64,000 nt of DNA from Sideroxydans sp. GTDB lineage: Bacteria; Pseudomonadota; Gammaproteobacteria; Burkholderiales; Gallionellaceae. Shown here in pieces: positions 38,360-47,863 of this stretch. How positions within the stretch are numbered: position 1 is the stretch's first letter; every line of letters starts with the position of its first letter. The DNA is taken from positions 1-64,000 of the forward strand of contig JAGXGC010000012.1 in assembly GCA_024636935.1 (NCBI GenBank), in the 5' to 3' direction. A program made the translations under genes and the position numbers. The notes beneath the pieces were generated by a model. The model worked only from the letters and a program-made list of their open reading frames with translations, was not told the DNA's origin and searched no databases.

Positions 38360-38435
38360 TGGTGCCGATGAGGGGAATCGAACCTCTGACCTACGCGTTA
38401 CGAGTGCGTTGCTCTACCAACTGAGCTACATCGGC
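38360..38435 (-). tRNA. tRNA-Thr (CGU)
   Basis: 76-nt cloverleaf on the minus strand with encoded CCA. Acceptor GCCGATG pairs with CATCGGC, the anticodon loop reads ACTCGTAA, and the T loop is TTCGATTC. The MacA-like operon begins 41 bp downstream without an obvious terminator between, so some read-through is possible. Confidence 0.96.
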
Positions 38436-38447
38436 GTTTCGAGTCTG

Positions 38448-38477
38448 AGTATAAGCGGATAGCGCGCCACCGGGCAA
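38448..38477 (-). promoter_or_regulatory. Promoter of tRNA-Thr
   Basis: On the minus strand TTGCCC (38472-38477) and TATACT (38448-38453) are separated by 18 bp. The predicted start lies a few bases before the mature tRNA 5' end at 38435. Confidence 0.6.
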
Positions 38478-38480
38478 CGA

Positions 38481-39506
38481 CTAACGCCAGCGATACGGTG
38501 AAATATCAAGTGTTTGCGGTTTATCGAAAATCTTATTGAGCAACACTTCAGCACTGGCTGGTGCCATGGTGACACCGTAGCGGAAATGACCGCCGTTGAT
38601 ATACAGATTCTCCAAAGCAGGATGGCGATCTATGGTCGGGATGTTGCCGCTTGAACCTGGACGCAGACCAGCCCAGTGACGCACGACAGGCATACCCTGC
38701 AAAGCGGGCAACAACACAATAGCGCGCAGCAACATAGAATCACGCGCCTCTTCCGTCGTGGACTTGTTGAAGCCGACATCCTCCAACGTACTGCCGATCA
38801 GCAGATGGCCGTCCTTGCGTGGAATGAAGTACAGATCACCCTGCAACAGAATATGCGGTAGCGGAGGCGTATCGAACTTGAACAGCAGCATCTGCCCGCG
38901 GATAGGTTTGATATCCAACTGCTGCGCATGCTCACCCAACAATGCCCTGCTCCAGGCCCCCGCCGTCAACACGTAGTCATCCGCTTTGAAATCACCCTGA
39001 CTGGTACGCACATGCCGCACCCTGTCACCCTGCGCTTCGATATCCAATACCTCGCACTGCTCCACGATACGTCCACCGAGCTGGATCACCCGTTCACGCA
39101 TGGCACGCAACAAACGCGGATTGCGGACTTGGGCGATCTCAGGCAAAAAGATGGAATCATTGGCAAGCTCGTAACGCATCCCGTGCGCCTCACACCAATC
39201 TACTGCCACCTTCGAATCGAATGGTTGTAATACACGCATACCGCACCGCAAGTACTCGGTATCCACCCCAGTCTCGGCAGTCAGGTCTGAGGTAAAGCGC
39301 TCGAAACGCGCCATACCCAGCAATGCCAAGCGCGTGACCTCCTCGGAATAATCCCAAGGACACAATGGCGACATGATGCCGCCCCCCGCCCACGAGGCTT
39401 CCTGCCCTAGTTCACCGCGCTCCAGCACGGTCACGGCAAGATCGCTCTTCAGAAAATGAATCGCGGACGCCAAACCGACAGCGCCCGCTCCAATGATGAT
39501 TTTCAA
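38481..39506 (-). CDS. thiO: Glycine oxidase ThiO (FAD-dependent)
   Basis: 341-aa DAO-family flavoenzyme that oxidises glycine to iminoglycine for the thiazole ring of thiamine. FAD-binding IIGAGAVGLASAIHFL at residues 3-18, then GQEASWAGGGIMSP, and the C-terminal HWAGLRPGSSGNIPTI and GHFRYGVTMAP blocks that close the FAD site. The only start compatible with the N-terminal fold is TTG at 39506, because a stop lies four codons upstream. It follows pilE after 12 bp. No thi genes or TPP riboswitch are nearby. Confidence 0.88.
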   Translation of the reverse strand: MKIIIGAGAVGLASAIHFLKSDLAVTVLERGELGQEASWAGGGIMSPLCPWDYSEEVTRLALLGMARFERFTSDLTAETGVDTEYLRCGMRVLQPFDSKVAVDWCEAHGMRYELANDSIFLPEIAQVRNPRLLRAMRERVIQLGGRIVEQCEVLDIEAQGDRVRHVRTSQGDFKADDYVLTAGAWSRALLGEHAQQLDIKPIRGQMLLFKFDTPPLPHILLQGDLYFIPRKDGHLLIGSTLEDVGFNKSTTEEARDSMLLRAIVLLPALQGMPVVRHWAGLRPGSSGNIPTIDRHPALENLYINGGHFRYGVTMAPASAEVLLNKIFDKPQTLDISPYRWR

Positions 39507-39518
39507 ACGCTTAACTAC

Positions 39519-39929
39519 CTACCATGTCGTGCCATTCCAAAGGCGTGCACCATTCGAACTGATCGAGATATCTCCATCCCCCTCCTGGGCCCCTCCCGCC
39601 ACCGGGGTCGCGGATAAAGTGAAAGACTGCCCGTCCGATACCAGTTGGATCGTGTATTTATCATCCGTAGTCTGGTTATGAGTCAAACCCAACCCCCCAG
39701 TTGAGTTTCCGTCATATCCCGTCGTTAAGTTGGCGGTATAAGCATTTGAATTAAGGTATATCTTTTCCTGCACGGAGGCCAGATTCAATAACTCCGTCTT
39801 GGCTGCTTCTCGTGAACTTTTTACCAAATAAGTCTGGTAACTGGGCACGGCAATCCCAGCCAGAATCCCCACAATCACAACCGCGATCATCACCTCGATC
39901 AAACTGAATCCGCGCTGAATCTTTTTCAT
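39519..39929 (-). CDS. pilE: Type IV pilin-like protein PilE (minor pilin)
   Basis: 136 aa. Prepilin leader MKKIQRG, cleavage before FSLIEVMIAVVIVGILA with the essential Glu5, then a pilin globular domain whose C-terminal Trp-rich end (RLWNGTTW) follows the PilE minor-pilin pattern; it has no Cys pair. The second of two close ATGs (39929) has the correctly spaced AAAGGA. Follows pilY1 by 12 bp, the usual fimT-pilV-pilW-pilX-pilY1-pilE order. The minor pilins prime pilus assembly. Confidence 0.9.
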   Translation of the reverse strand: MKKIQRGFSLIEVMIAVVIVGILAGIAVPSYQTYLVKSSREAAKTELLNLASVQEKIYLNSNAYTANLTTGYDGNSTGGLGLTHNQTTDDKYTIQLVSDGQSFTLSATPVAGGAQEGDGDISISSNGARLWNGTTW

Positions 39930-39941
39930 TGTCATTTTCCT

Positions 39942-42900
39942 TTAGTCTCGCACTATTTCATGCCACGACACGCGACCGGTACGTGCCCGGTCGCCACGCT
40001 GGTTACCACCGGCACAACCAGCCCCCACACAACTGCCAGTTGGTGCCACAACCTCGGTTGTCGTGTTACCCAATGCATCGGTCGTTACTATAGTTGTAGT
40101 GCCGTCTGAATTGTGCGTACGCACAATAGTAGCGGTAGATGAATTGGCATACGTAATAACAGTCGTGATAATTTCGTTGCCCCCGACATCATAGGATATC
40201 GTGGTCGCAGTACTGGTCACATCACCACCACCACCAGATAAGTCACCAATCTTGGGATCGGAAGATCCCGCTGCCGGATTGACAGATGAAGAAGTCCCAT
40301 TATCCTGAGCAGGCGCCTTAGTCCAGCCAGTACTGTCATAACAAAGGTTGTTAGGATGGTGCCAATAGATCGACCATTCAACCAACAGGTAATCATCGTA
40401 ATACGCTTTCTTCAACCGCCAGCCATATTCCAGACGACCATTGGGATCATTCAGCTCGATTGCCTCATTAGGGGTCGAAGCTTTGATCACCTGCAAGGTC
40501 AAAGCACCGTTATGCCGCACACCTGCATAACTATTGCCTGAAGTGCCACTAACCCCGGGCCCATCATTGCCATTGGTGGGCGGCGTCACCGGCTGGTACA
40601 GGTTGCTATCGCCCGTACCATCACTCTGCCACACACAAGCATACTTGTTCGGTATCAAACCAGCGCGCACATCGCCGTTACCCCACCAGTTCTTGGCGGT
40701 CAAGGCATCCTTGGGCATATTGACAGCCAAGCTGCCAACCGTATTGCGGGTATAAGTAGGAAGCGTAGCCAAGTCAAGGCTGGCAGTATTTGCCAAATAA
40801 TCCTTGACTGAGATGTAGCCTGCATCCACGTTGTACAGGTAAGTTGAATCACCGATATGCAATTTCACCGCCGGACTCAGGTACTGATTGTGCAGCAGCA
40901 CTTTGAACGACGTCGCAGTGCTAGTGATGGCTTTGCTGATATTGAATCCGGTATCACTAGGTGCCAGTGTGTTCACACCCGTCACATTGAACACATCATC
41001 CCACTGGTGAACGTGCTTTACCTTGGAGCAGCTCTTGTAACCTGTGATCGTAGGGGCTGTACCGCCGCTAAAAGTCCCGCCCACCAAATGAGGGGCCAGG
41101 TTCTCCCATCCCGTAGCCGCGACCGGCGTGACGCCGCCCGCTGTAGCTGTCTTGCTGATGGTGATATCGCCAAAATCGCTCAAACTCCCCACCGCGACAG
41201 AGGCACCATTTCCGTAAGTCGTAGTATCCACCAGACATACTGTATTACTGGATTGCGCGGCGCAGGTGGGGGTCACAGAGTTCCCGCCGACATATGCTTG
41301 GATACTGCCGCCTGTACCAATATCGCTCACCACCGTGCTCACCACTTCTGCGGGAGTCTTGCTTCTACCCGGAGTGATGGCATCTTGATCTGCCGAGACG
41401 CCGCCAACCTTGATCGATTTGCTAGAAAGATCGTCATCGATCATTGGCGTGCCGCTGTTGCGTGTCTTGGTGCCGCTGAAGGTGATCAGGCCCGTGGGAC
41501 GGACACCTGCCGTGCCGGGCAAGCCGGCTTGTGAGGTGCCGTTAACGAATGTGAACGTCTTGCCGTTCCAGCTCGTTCCGGCCGGAGCGGTCACCGTCAC
41601 CGTACTGCTGGATACGGTAGCGGTAAAACCGTTGGTCACATTATTCTTGATGGTGGTGGCATTGGTCGTGGTGGCAGTGCCATTTGGAAGGTCATAAATG
41701 GTCAGCGCTGGCACGATCTCCGTACCATCCACCAAAATGCCGCCCAGTGTCGCGGGCAAGCTGCTTCCCGTGCTTCCTACAGAGATAGTGGCTGTAGCGC
41801 CAGTGCCGCCCGAAGTCGTATACCCGCAAGGCGGATTACCATAAAAGATATCCACGTCGAAGTGACCGCCTGTCACACCATAGTCAACGGGAATCTGCGG
41901 AAATACCACATCCGGGTTCTGATTGAAGAGCGTGAAATTCAGGGTGGCCAATTGCACCAACACAGGCTGCGACATCACACCATGATCCTGAAACTTGCCG
42001 ACGATGATGCCATCCGTTGTCAGGATCGGGTCATCGACGTTCGTCCCCATAGGCAGCGCATCTGTTGCGGTGTAGGTGATGCGATCCGCATCTGTCAACA
42101 ATAGATCGCCATTCATATCGAAGATCGGGCGGTTCTCGCTGCCCGATCCTCCGGACAGGTAATCCAGCTCCATCAACCAGTTCTCACCATAGACCGTCGT
42201 TGTGGTGCCAGTGGGAATATAGGATTTTGTGGGATCGTAACTGGTAAAGAAGAAAGTACCGTTCTCAATGAACATACCCTGCCCGACAACGCGTTCTCCA
42301 GCAGGCAATGCCACTTTCCAACCTTTATAACCAGTCATTGAGTTATTGCTTGCACGCCTCACGCGCACCGAACTCCCAGTCTGCGTATAACTACGTTCTT
42401 CGAGAATCTGTGACTGCACAGCGGTGTTGGCTACCGGTGCACCATCCCACACGCCATAGACGTAATAAACCGAGCTATCCGCCATGTCGGTATCCGTGAA
42501 CAACCCTCCAGTCCCGAATGTCACCATGTAACCACCATCCGGATGACGGGCAGTCGCCGGATTGCCTACTATGGGTTGAGCGGGGGAAGTGACCAGCAAA
42601 GCACTTGCCGTCCAGCTCGCCGCCGTAGTGCTAGTAAGGTCGAACTTCCATAGCGTACCGTTCAGGTCGCCCGCATAGACACGATCCGCCTTACCGTCAA
42701 AATTCACGTCGATCGCCTTGGGTGCTGAAAGACCGTTCGGGCTGGCAGCTGTTCCGCTGGTGCCGGCCTGGATGGCACGTATCAACGTGCCATCCGCAGC
42801 ATTGATCACATACAGATAAGCCTGATAGTCACCTGCATCGTTGTAGCCGTTTCCAACGATGACCGCATCCTGCCCGGTAGGAACTTTCGCGATCAATGGC

Positions 42901-43889
42901 GTGCTATCGGTATAGCCCAAGTTGTTGTAGTCGCTGTCTGCATTGTGATTCCGCTTACCCCCCGCCGCATCGCGCATCACCTCCCACAGCAGCTTGCTTG
43001 CCACGCCCGTTTCGGTTGTTGCCGTCAATCCCGAACTACCATCAATCTTCAGGGCGTAAACACCCTTGCCACCCGCCCCGAGATCACCAGCGATGATGCG
43101 AGTAGCGGCTCCAGAGATTGTGACGGAGCCAACATTGATCTGGCCATCTGCAAAATAGTCATGCGTATAGGGATTATTGGCATATGTCTTCAGCTTGGAT
43201 AACAACACGGAAGGTACATATGCCCAGCGTTCTACACCGCTGTCTGCATTGAATGCATGCAACATCCCGTCATTGGCAGATACAAAGATCGTAGGATTAG
43301 TGGCGTCATCCACGTAATACGGCCGAGAATGAACGATATCCGCCAACACATGTTTGCGATAACGCATCTGTGGAAGATTCAACCCCTCGTTTGTGCGATC
43401 ACCGCGCAGATAATTCACGACTTGCGTCGCAGTCCAGGTTGTAGTCGACAATGTCAGCGAAAGCGCCGTTTGCTGTGCAGCAGATAAACTTGTTGCACGG
43501 AAAGGAACGCCTGTTTTGGTGCTGTCATTCATGGTTGCGATTAAACGATCAGCGTCCCAATCCATTTGATCCAGCTGGTTGGCAGCCCCGCCAGTCCAAC
43601 GTTCGGCAGCGATATCTACCGTACCCGTCGCGCTAACTGGATAAGCGTACAGATTGCCGCTCCAGAACTCGCGTTCGTATTCAGTGCGATATTCCGTCTC
43701 ATTGCCGCTGGTCAAGTTGTAGTTCGACAGATCCACTTGAGCCACGTGCCCCGTCGGCTGAACTGCAGGTGAATAGGTCGCGATAGCGATCGCCATGCGC
43801 ATGATGGCGAACGAGATACCAAGGATGACAAACATACTCAGCCAGGATAGGTCTCGACGAGATTCAAAAGGGATGGATTTAACGCTCAT
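39942..43889 (-). CDS. pilY1: PilY1-like pilus tip adhesin/assembly protein
   Basis: 1315 aa. After an N-terminal hydrophobic segment (about 20-40) comes a PilY1 beta-propeller (about 165-560): VSANDGMLHAFNADSGVERWAYVP, IAGDLGAGGKGVYAL, and a calcium loop DVNFDGKADRVY near 391. The long N-terminal von Willebrand-like region of Pseudomonas PilY1 is missing. Residues about 690-945 are a Thr/Ser/Gly-rich insert, then CSKVKHVHQWDDVFNVTGVN and a C-terminal tail ending RTGRVSWHEIV. ATG 43889 has AAGGAG upstream. It is expected at the pilus tip, controlling retraction and adhesion. Confidence 0.88.
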   Translation of the reverse strand: MSVKSIPFESRRDLSWLSMFVILGISFAIMRMAIAIATYSPAVQPTGHVAQVDLSNYNLTSGNETEYRTEYEREFWSGNLYAYPVSATGTVDIAAERWTGGAANQLDQMDWDADRLIATMNDSTKTGVPFRATSLSAAQQTALSLTLSTTTWTATQVVNYLRGDRTNEGLNLPQMRYRKHVLADIVHSRPYYVDDATNPTIFVSANDGMLHAFNADSGVERWAYVPSVLLSKLKTYANNPYTHDYFADGQINVGSVTISGAATRIIAGDLGAGGKGVYALKIDGSSGLTATTETGVASKLLWEVMRDAAGGKRNHNADSDYNNLGYTDSTPLIAKVPTGQDAVIVGNGYNDAGDYQAYLYVINAADGTLIRAIQAGTSGTAASPNGLSAPKAIDVNFDGKADRVYAGDLNGTLWKFDLTSTTAASWTASALLVTSPAQPIVGNPATARHPDGGYMVTFGTGGLFTDTDMADSSVYYVYGVWDGAPVANTAVQSQILEERSYTQTGSSVRVRRASNNSMTGYKGWKVALPAGERVVGQGMFIENGTFFFTSYDPTKSYIPTGTTTTVYGENWLMELDYLSGGSGSENRPIFDMNGDLLLTDADRITYTATDALPMGTNVDDPILTTDGIIVGKFQDHGVMSQPVLVQLATLNFTLFNQNPDVVFPQIPVDYGVTGGHFDVDIFYGNPPCGYTTSGGTGATATISVGSTGSSLPATLGGILVDGTEIVPALTIYDLPNGTATTTNATTIKNNVTNGFTATVSSSTVTVTAPAGTSWNGKTFTFVNGTSQAGLPGTAGVRPTGLITFSGTKTRNSGTPMIDDDLSSKSIKVGGVSADQDAITPGRSKTPAEVVSTVVSDIGTGGSIQAYVGGNSVTPTCAAQSSNTVCLVDTTTYGNGASVAVGSLSDFGDITISKTATAGGVTPVAATGWENLAPHLVGGTFSGGTAPTITGYKSCSKVKHVHQWDDVFNVTGVNTLAPSDTGFNISKAITSTATSFKVLLHNQYLSPAVKLHIGDSTYLYNVDAGYISVKDYLANTASLDLATLPTYTRNTVGSLAVNMPKDALTAKNWWGNGDVRAGLIPNKYACVWQSDGTGDSNLYQPVTPPTNGNDGPGVSGTSGNSYAGVRHNGALTLQVIKASTPNEAIELNDPNGRLEYGWRLKKAYYDDYLLVEWSIYWHHPNNLCYDSTGWTKAPAQDNGTSSSVNPAAGSSDPKIGDLSGGGGDVTSTATTISYDVGGNEIITTVITYANSSTATIVRTHNSDGTTTIVTTDALGNTTTEVVAPTGSCVGAGCAGGNQRGDRARTGRVSWHEIVRD

Positions 43890-43903
43890 GACATTTCTCC
43901 TTG

Positions 43904-44425
43904 TCAGCAACTCAGGACGCTGTAATAGGATTCGACGAATTTCACCGCTCCGCGCGCACTGGTGCCGCGCCCGACGATACGATAGGTATTGGCCATGTTG
44001 CAGGCGGCGCTCGTCCGTCCGCCAATATCAGAACCGGATGTGAGCAATTGATTGTTCTCGGACATCAGGTCTATGAAATAGCGTTGTGCTGAATTTCCCC
44101 CGACGGCGACGGAGTTATCATCAGTCCACGTCATGCTTAGCGAATCGGGTTCAGCTGCCAATGTATAGAGTCCGCCGACAGTAGTAGCCGAGAATGCCGC
44201 ATTACGGAAATTTTCCACACCACCGGTGCTACCACCGATCCATTCCTCACCTGCTGCTATTGCGGCTTCTGCATTATTCAATGCGGAATCCTGGAATTGC
44301 AGGTTTCCCGCCAACTTGAAAGCCGTATCCGAAGTAACCATCGCACCGACCCCGAGCAGCATCAGAATAACCAATATAATCATACTGATGATCAAGGATG
44401 ATCCACGCTGTAGTAAAGAGTCCAT
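43904..44425 (-). CDS. pilX: Type IV pilus minor protein PilX
   Basis: 173 aa. The short leader QRG-SSLIISMIILVILMLLGVGAM and the NNAEAAIAAGEEWI block are PilX features, the leader differing from the usual G-F-x-x-x-E in lacking Glu5. Start is ATG 44425 (AAGGAG 6 bp upstream); a GTG lies one codon earlier. Between pilW and pilY1. Confidence 0.87.
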   Translation of the reverse strand: MDSLLQRGSSLIISMIILVILMLLGVGAMVTSDTAFKLAGNLQFQDSALNNAEAAIAAGEEWIGGSTGGVENFRNAAFSATTVGGLYTLAAEPDSLSMTWTDDNSVAVGGNSAQRYFIDLMSENNQLLTSGSDIGGRTSAACNMANTYRIVGRGTSARGAVKFVESYYSVLSC

Positions 44426-44435
44426 CACTCGCTCC

Positions 44436-45404
44436 TTAATCTGTGTTTCTCAGCTGAACGACGGATGTAAACAATTGCCGCCGGAAATTGTCGTTGACCG
44501 TATATGTCACATCTCCCATCTGATAGCTGTTTGTATTGGCATAGCCAGATTCCACCTGACGGTTTCGGGACAGGAGCCAGAGACGCACAGCCACGACCTC
44601 TTCCCAGTCAGTGAAACCACCCGCCGTAGCCGTACCGACTATCCCATCAGGGTCGAAATATTGAGAATTAAGATCTGTCGAAAGTCGGGAAAATTGCACC
44701 TGAAAATGCTCGATCCCAGGCACCACCTCCTCATCCACCATCGAACCAGCCAACAAGCTCAAGCGGCGCAATGCAGGCATCGTAGAATCCGCATCGGCCA
44801 CCCCGATGTAATAGACATATTCCTGCACCAGATAATCCGCTAGCGGTGAACCCACAACCGAAGGTGAGCCGCTGATTGCCAACTGCCCCCCTGTAGCGGC
44901 AAACATCACTGCCTCGGTATAAGTTGAACGCAAATAATGGTTGCCCCCAACCAGCGCACCTGACTTTAACGGCGCACCTGCCACACGACGGATCACCAGC
45001 AGATCTCCACGCAAAGGGGCAGTCGAAAGACAATTGGCAGAGAAAGGGTTGCTGTCATTGGCGCCCCATACGCTCTGGCGCAGGTTGCCTATGAAGCTGC
45101 CCGATGCACCGCATTCATTTGTTGCACCACCGGTACTTGCATCCACCCTCAACTGCTCAGCCTTAACGCCCCAGGTGTAACCGCGAAAGCCGGCATGTCG
45201 CAACTGTGTGCGCAAATGATCAAGTGCATAACGACCGTTCTCCTGCAATTCCGAAGTCCGCTCATTGCTCTTGCTGCTTTTCGTATTGCTTACCAATACA
45301 CCAACCAAGGCAGCAATGATGATAAGGCCAACAGTAATGGAGATCATCATCTCCACGATACTGAAACCTGCATTCGATAGAATTTTCCTGCGCTGGGTAT
45401 TCAT
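44436..45404 (-). CDS. pilW: Type IV pilus minor pilin PilW
   Basis: 322 aa. Leader cleavage before FSIVEMMISITVGLIIIAALVGVLV with Glu5, then NERTSELQENGRYALDHLRTQLRHAGFRGY, the PilW signature, and a large globular domain. Its ATG overlaps the pilV stop as TGATG, so translation is coupled. Confidence 0.9.
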   Translation of the reverse strand: MNTQRRKILSNAGFSIVEMMISITVGLIIIAALVGVLVSNTKSSKSNERTSELQENGRYALDHLRTQLRHAGFRGYTWGVKAEQLRVDASTGGATNECGASGSFIGNLRQSVWGANDSNPFSANCLSTAPLRGDLLVIRRVAGAPLKSGALVGGNHYLRSTYTEAVMFAATGGQLAISGSPSVVGSPLADYLVQEYVYYIGVADADSTMPALRRLSLLAGSMVDEEVVPGIEHFQVQFSRLSTDLNSQYFDPDGIVGTATAGGFTDWEEVVAVRLWLLSRNRQVESGYANTNSYQMGDVTYTVNDNFRRQLFTSVVQLRNTD

Positions 45405-45892
45405 CAGCTGTCACTCCTTATCGAGCGCGTTGCCGTATATGAGAAAGACTCGCCAGTACTACCCGCATTTCCACTGCGATCCACCCAATTGATACGTATG
45501 CGATATGAACTTGGATTCCCAATAGACAACGACTCAACCAGCCAAGTCGCTTGCGGCAACCCGGAGGTAATGATCGCACTCTCCCATTGCGCGACATCCC
45601 AAACCGCCAAGGTAGAGTTGTCGCAAGCACTTGCACTGCAATCCGTAGATGCAACACTAGGGGAACTAGCCGTAGCCACTGCATAGTTACCCGCAACAGC
45701 GGCGATCTCGTTGCCCTCCATGCGCTCCGCCAAGTCATTGGCCAAGAACACAGCTTGCGTACGAAAATCACCACTCTTTGCCAGTTTCATGGCCTGCAAT
45801 TGCATACCGGCAGTTCCCAGCAAAGCGGTAGCGATGATCACCAGCGTGATCAAGATTTCAATCATTGAAAATCCGCGTTGAATGCACTTCAT
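45404..45892 (-). CDS. pilV: Type IV pilus modification/minor pilin PilV
   Basis: 162 aa. The leader RG-FSMIEILITLVIIATALLGTAGMQ and the LANDLAERMEGN block are PilV/GspI-like. It lies 4 bp after fimT and overlaps pilW. Membrane-anchored, part of the priming complex of the pilus. Confidence 0.9.
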   Translation of the reverse strand: MKCIQRGFSMIEILITLVIIATALLGTAGMQLQAMKLAKSGDFRTQAVFLANDLAERMEGNEIAAVAGNYAVATASSPSVASTDCSASACDNSTLAVWDVAQWESAIITSGLPQATWLVESLSIGNPSSYRIRINWVDRSGNAGSTGESFSYTATRSIRSDS

Positions 45893-45896
45893 ATTC

Positions 45897-46418
45897 TCAC
45901 CTCGAAATATTCCCCGTGGCCGACACAGCTAGCGTCTTGGTTTGAGCGCCATCCCAACTACCGGCCAACGACAATGTCACCCCGCCTCCGCCCCCTTGGG
46001 TCCCATTCGGGTTATATCGAACGGGTGTCGCCGAAGCTGTCAAGGTAAGAGATGAGTGCAAAGCACCTCGCAGCACGACAGGATTTGGATCTGTTGCGCT
46101 GGTTGAATCACAATTATTATCCCCATCAACATCGAAACACACCAACCAGCCTGTAGACCAATTGGTCAATGCAGAGCACGCAGCACCATCAGTGGTGTTG
46201 CAGACCAGCACGCGCGCATTACGTTTGATCGCTTCGCTACGCGCGCGGTTAAGATCAGCAAGGAGTTGAGATTGCGCACTTCCTTGGCGAGTGTCATTCA
46301 TCAGGGAAGTGAACGAAGGAGCCGCCAATGATGCGAGAATTGCGGCTATCGCAATAACAATCAACAACTCCACCAGAGTGAAGCCGGCTTGCCCCTTAAG
46401 TTGGAAAGATCGCCACAT
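45897..46418 (-). CDS. fimT: GspH/FimT family pseudopilin
   Basis: 173 aa. Cleavage in QAG-FTLVELLIVIAIAAILASLAAPSF, followed by the FimT/GspH pattern LNRARSEAIKRNARVLVCNT. ATG 46418 is favoured by the AAGGGTGG upstream; a longer frame to 46469 puts the leader too far inside. First gene of the minor pilin operon; 117 bp separate it from ispH upstream, with no clear promoter seen. Confidence 0.88.
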   Translation of the reverse strand: MWRSFQLKGQAGFTLVELLIVIAIAAILASLAAPSFTSLMNDTRQGSAQSQLLADLNRARSEAIKRNARVLVCNTTDGAACSALTNWSTGWLVCFDVDGDNNCDSTSATDPNPVVLRGALHSSLTLTASATPVRYNPNGTQGGGGGVTLSLAGSWDGAQTKTLAVSATGNISR

Positions 46419-46535
46419 GCAACCACCCTTTAATGCCGTTAAGATGATCGCAGTATCAAACTGTCTCAAATGGAAAGCAAAACCAACCCTGATGAACGGT
46501 TAATCGGACGGATAAACGGCAAGCGGCCAGATGTA

Positions 46536-47462
46536 TCATTCAGACAACAAAGCCTTGGGGATCGGAAACACCACGTTCTCCTCTATCCCATCCAACTCAT
46601 TCACCTCACCCGCACCCAGCTCCTGTAGACGGGCGATCACCTCAGTCACTAACACTTCTGGCGCAGATGCACCAGCGCTGATACCGATGTTCTGTTTTCC
46701 TTGCAACCATTCGGCTTGCACTTCACTGGCGTTATCCACCAGATACGCAGTTACGCCGATATTCTTGGCGACTTCGCGCAGGCGGTTGGAATTAGAACTA
46801 TTCGGTGAGCCGACCACGATGACCAGATCACATTGCTGAGCCAGCAGCTTCACAGCATCCTGCCGGTTCTGAGTGGCGTAGCAGATATCGTCTTTCTTGG
46901 GGCCTGTGATGGATGGAAAGCGCGCTTTGAGGGCTGCGATGATGGTGCTGGCATCGTCAACCGACAGCGTGGTCTGCGTCACATAGGACAGGTTCTGTTC
47001 GTCCTGCACTTGCAATGTATGTACGTCAGCGGGCGATTCGACCAGATACATACCACCTTCACTCTGCCCCATGGTGCCTTCCACTTCGGGATGCCCCTTG
47101 TGGCCGATCATCACGATCTCTTTGCCCTGATCATGCATGCGCGACACTTGCAGGTGAACCTTGGTTACCAACGGACAGGTCGCGTCGAATACAGTGAGGT
47201 TGCGCGCTTCCGCTTCACGTCGCACAGCTTGCGACACGCCATGGGCGCTGTAAATGAGGATGCTGCCGGATGGCACATCCTGAAGATCTTCGATAAAGAC
47301 CGCACCTTTAGCCTTCAGTCCTTCAACCACGAACTTGTTGTGCACGACTTCATGACGCACATAGATCGGTGCACCATGTAGTTCGATGGCACGTTCAACG
47401 ATCTCGATGGCACGATCGACACCGGCGCAGAAGCCGCGCGGATTGGCGAGCATGATTTGCAT
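46536..47462 (-). CDS. ispH: 4-hydroxy-3-methylbut-2-enyl diphosphate reductase IspH
   Basis: Last step of the MEP isoprenoid pathway, yielding IPP and DMAPP; an iron-sulfur enzyme. The three cluster cysteines lie in [16 protein letters not shown] and [14 protein letters not shown]-proximal CYATQ region; the catalytic HEVVHN and SAHGVS histidines and the ASAPE ending are present. 308 aa, cytoplasmic. Last gene before the pilus operon in the same direction. Confidence 0.95.
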   Translation of the reverse strand: MQIMLANPRGFCAGVDRAIEIVERAIELHGAPIYVRHEVVHNKFVVEGLKAKGAVFIEDLQDVPSGSILIYSAHGVSQAVRREAEARNLTVFDATCPLVTKVHLQVSRMHDQGKEIVMIGHKGHPEVEGTMGQSEGGMYLVESPADVHTLQVQDEQNLSYVTQTTLSVDDASTIIAALKARFPSITGPKKDDICYATQNRQDAVKLLAQQCDLVIVVGSPNSSNSNRLREVAKNIGVTAYLVDNASEVQAEWLQGKQNIGISAGASAPEVLVTEVIARLQELGAGEVNELDGIEENVVFPIPKALLSE

Positions 47463-47519
47463 GGATGGTCCTTGAATAGTGTTACAGGAAGGTACGAATG
47501 TTACCGCAATCGGGGACTG

Positions 47520-47861
47520 TCAGCGCCAGTCGTCGATGTCGAGTGCGGTTTCGAACTGAGGCATCTCCTGCAAAAAGCGGGAAAGTGCAAAGGCTGCGGT
47601 CGGCTGCATCTGGATGCAGATCATCCTGACATTGATCGCCTGCATGGCACGGGCCAGCATATCCAGCCATGCGTAATAGACGGGATCGATCAGCGACTGG
47701 TCGGAGAGGTCGTAATACAGACGCACGGCACGCGCCTGCAACAGACGCGCCGAGATGGCTTCGATCAGTTGGCCGCTGTTGCGCGTATTCAAACTCTTCG
47801 ACGGATCGAGCAGAAAATCACCGCGCCCGATCTGCGTCAGGTGTAATCCGGGAATCGACAT
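47520..47861 (-). CDS. STAS-domain protein, RsbS-like
   Basis: 113-aa single STAS domain. The C-terminal half (RMICIQMQPTAAFALSRFLQEM, ALDIDDW) matches RsbS from stressosomes. At the position of the phosphorylated serine of Bacillus RsbS (D-S) it has IDP with P60, so it cannot be phosphorylated there. Start is 2 bp after the RsbR-like gene stop. Likely scaffold subunit of a stressosome; function otherwise inferred. Confidence 0.75.
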   Translation of the reverse strand: MSIPGLHLTQIGRGDFLLDPSKSLNTRNSGQLIEAISARLLQARAVRLYYDLSDQSLIDPVYYAWLDMLARAMQAINVRMICIQMQPTAAFALSRFLQEMPQFETALDIDDWR

Positions 47862-47863
47862 CT

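Noticed and set aside
39507-39518. TPP riboswitch for thiO
   Set aside because: Only 12 bp separate thiO from pilE; there is no room for the element and no THI box is seen.
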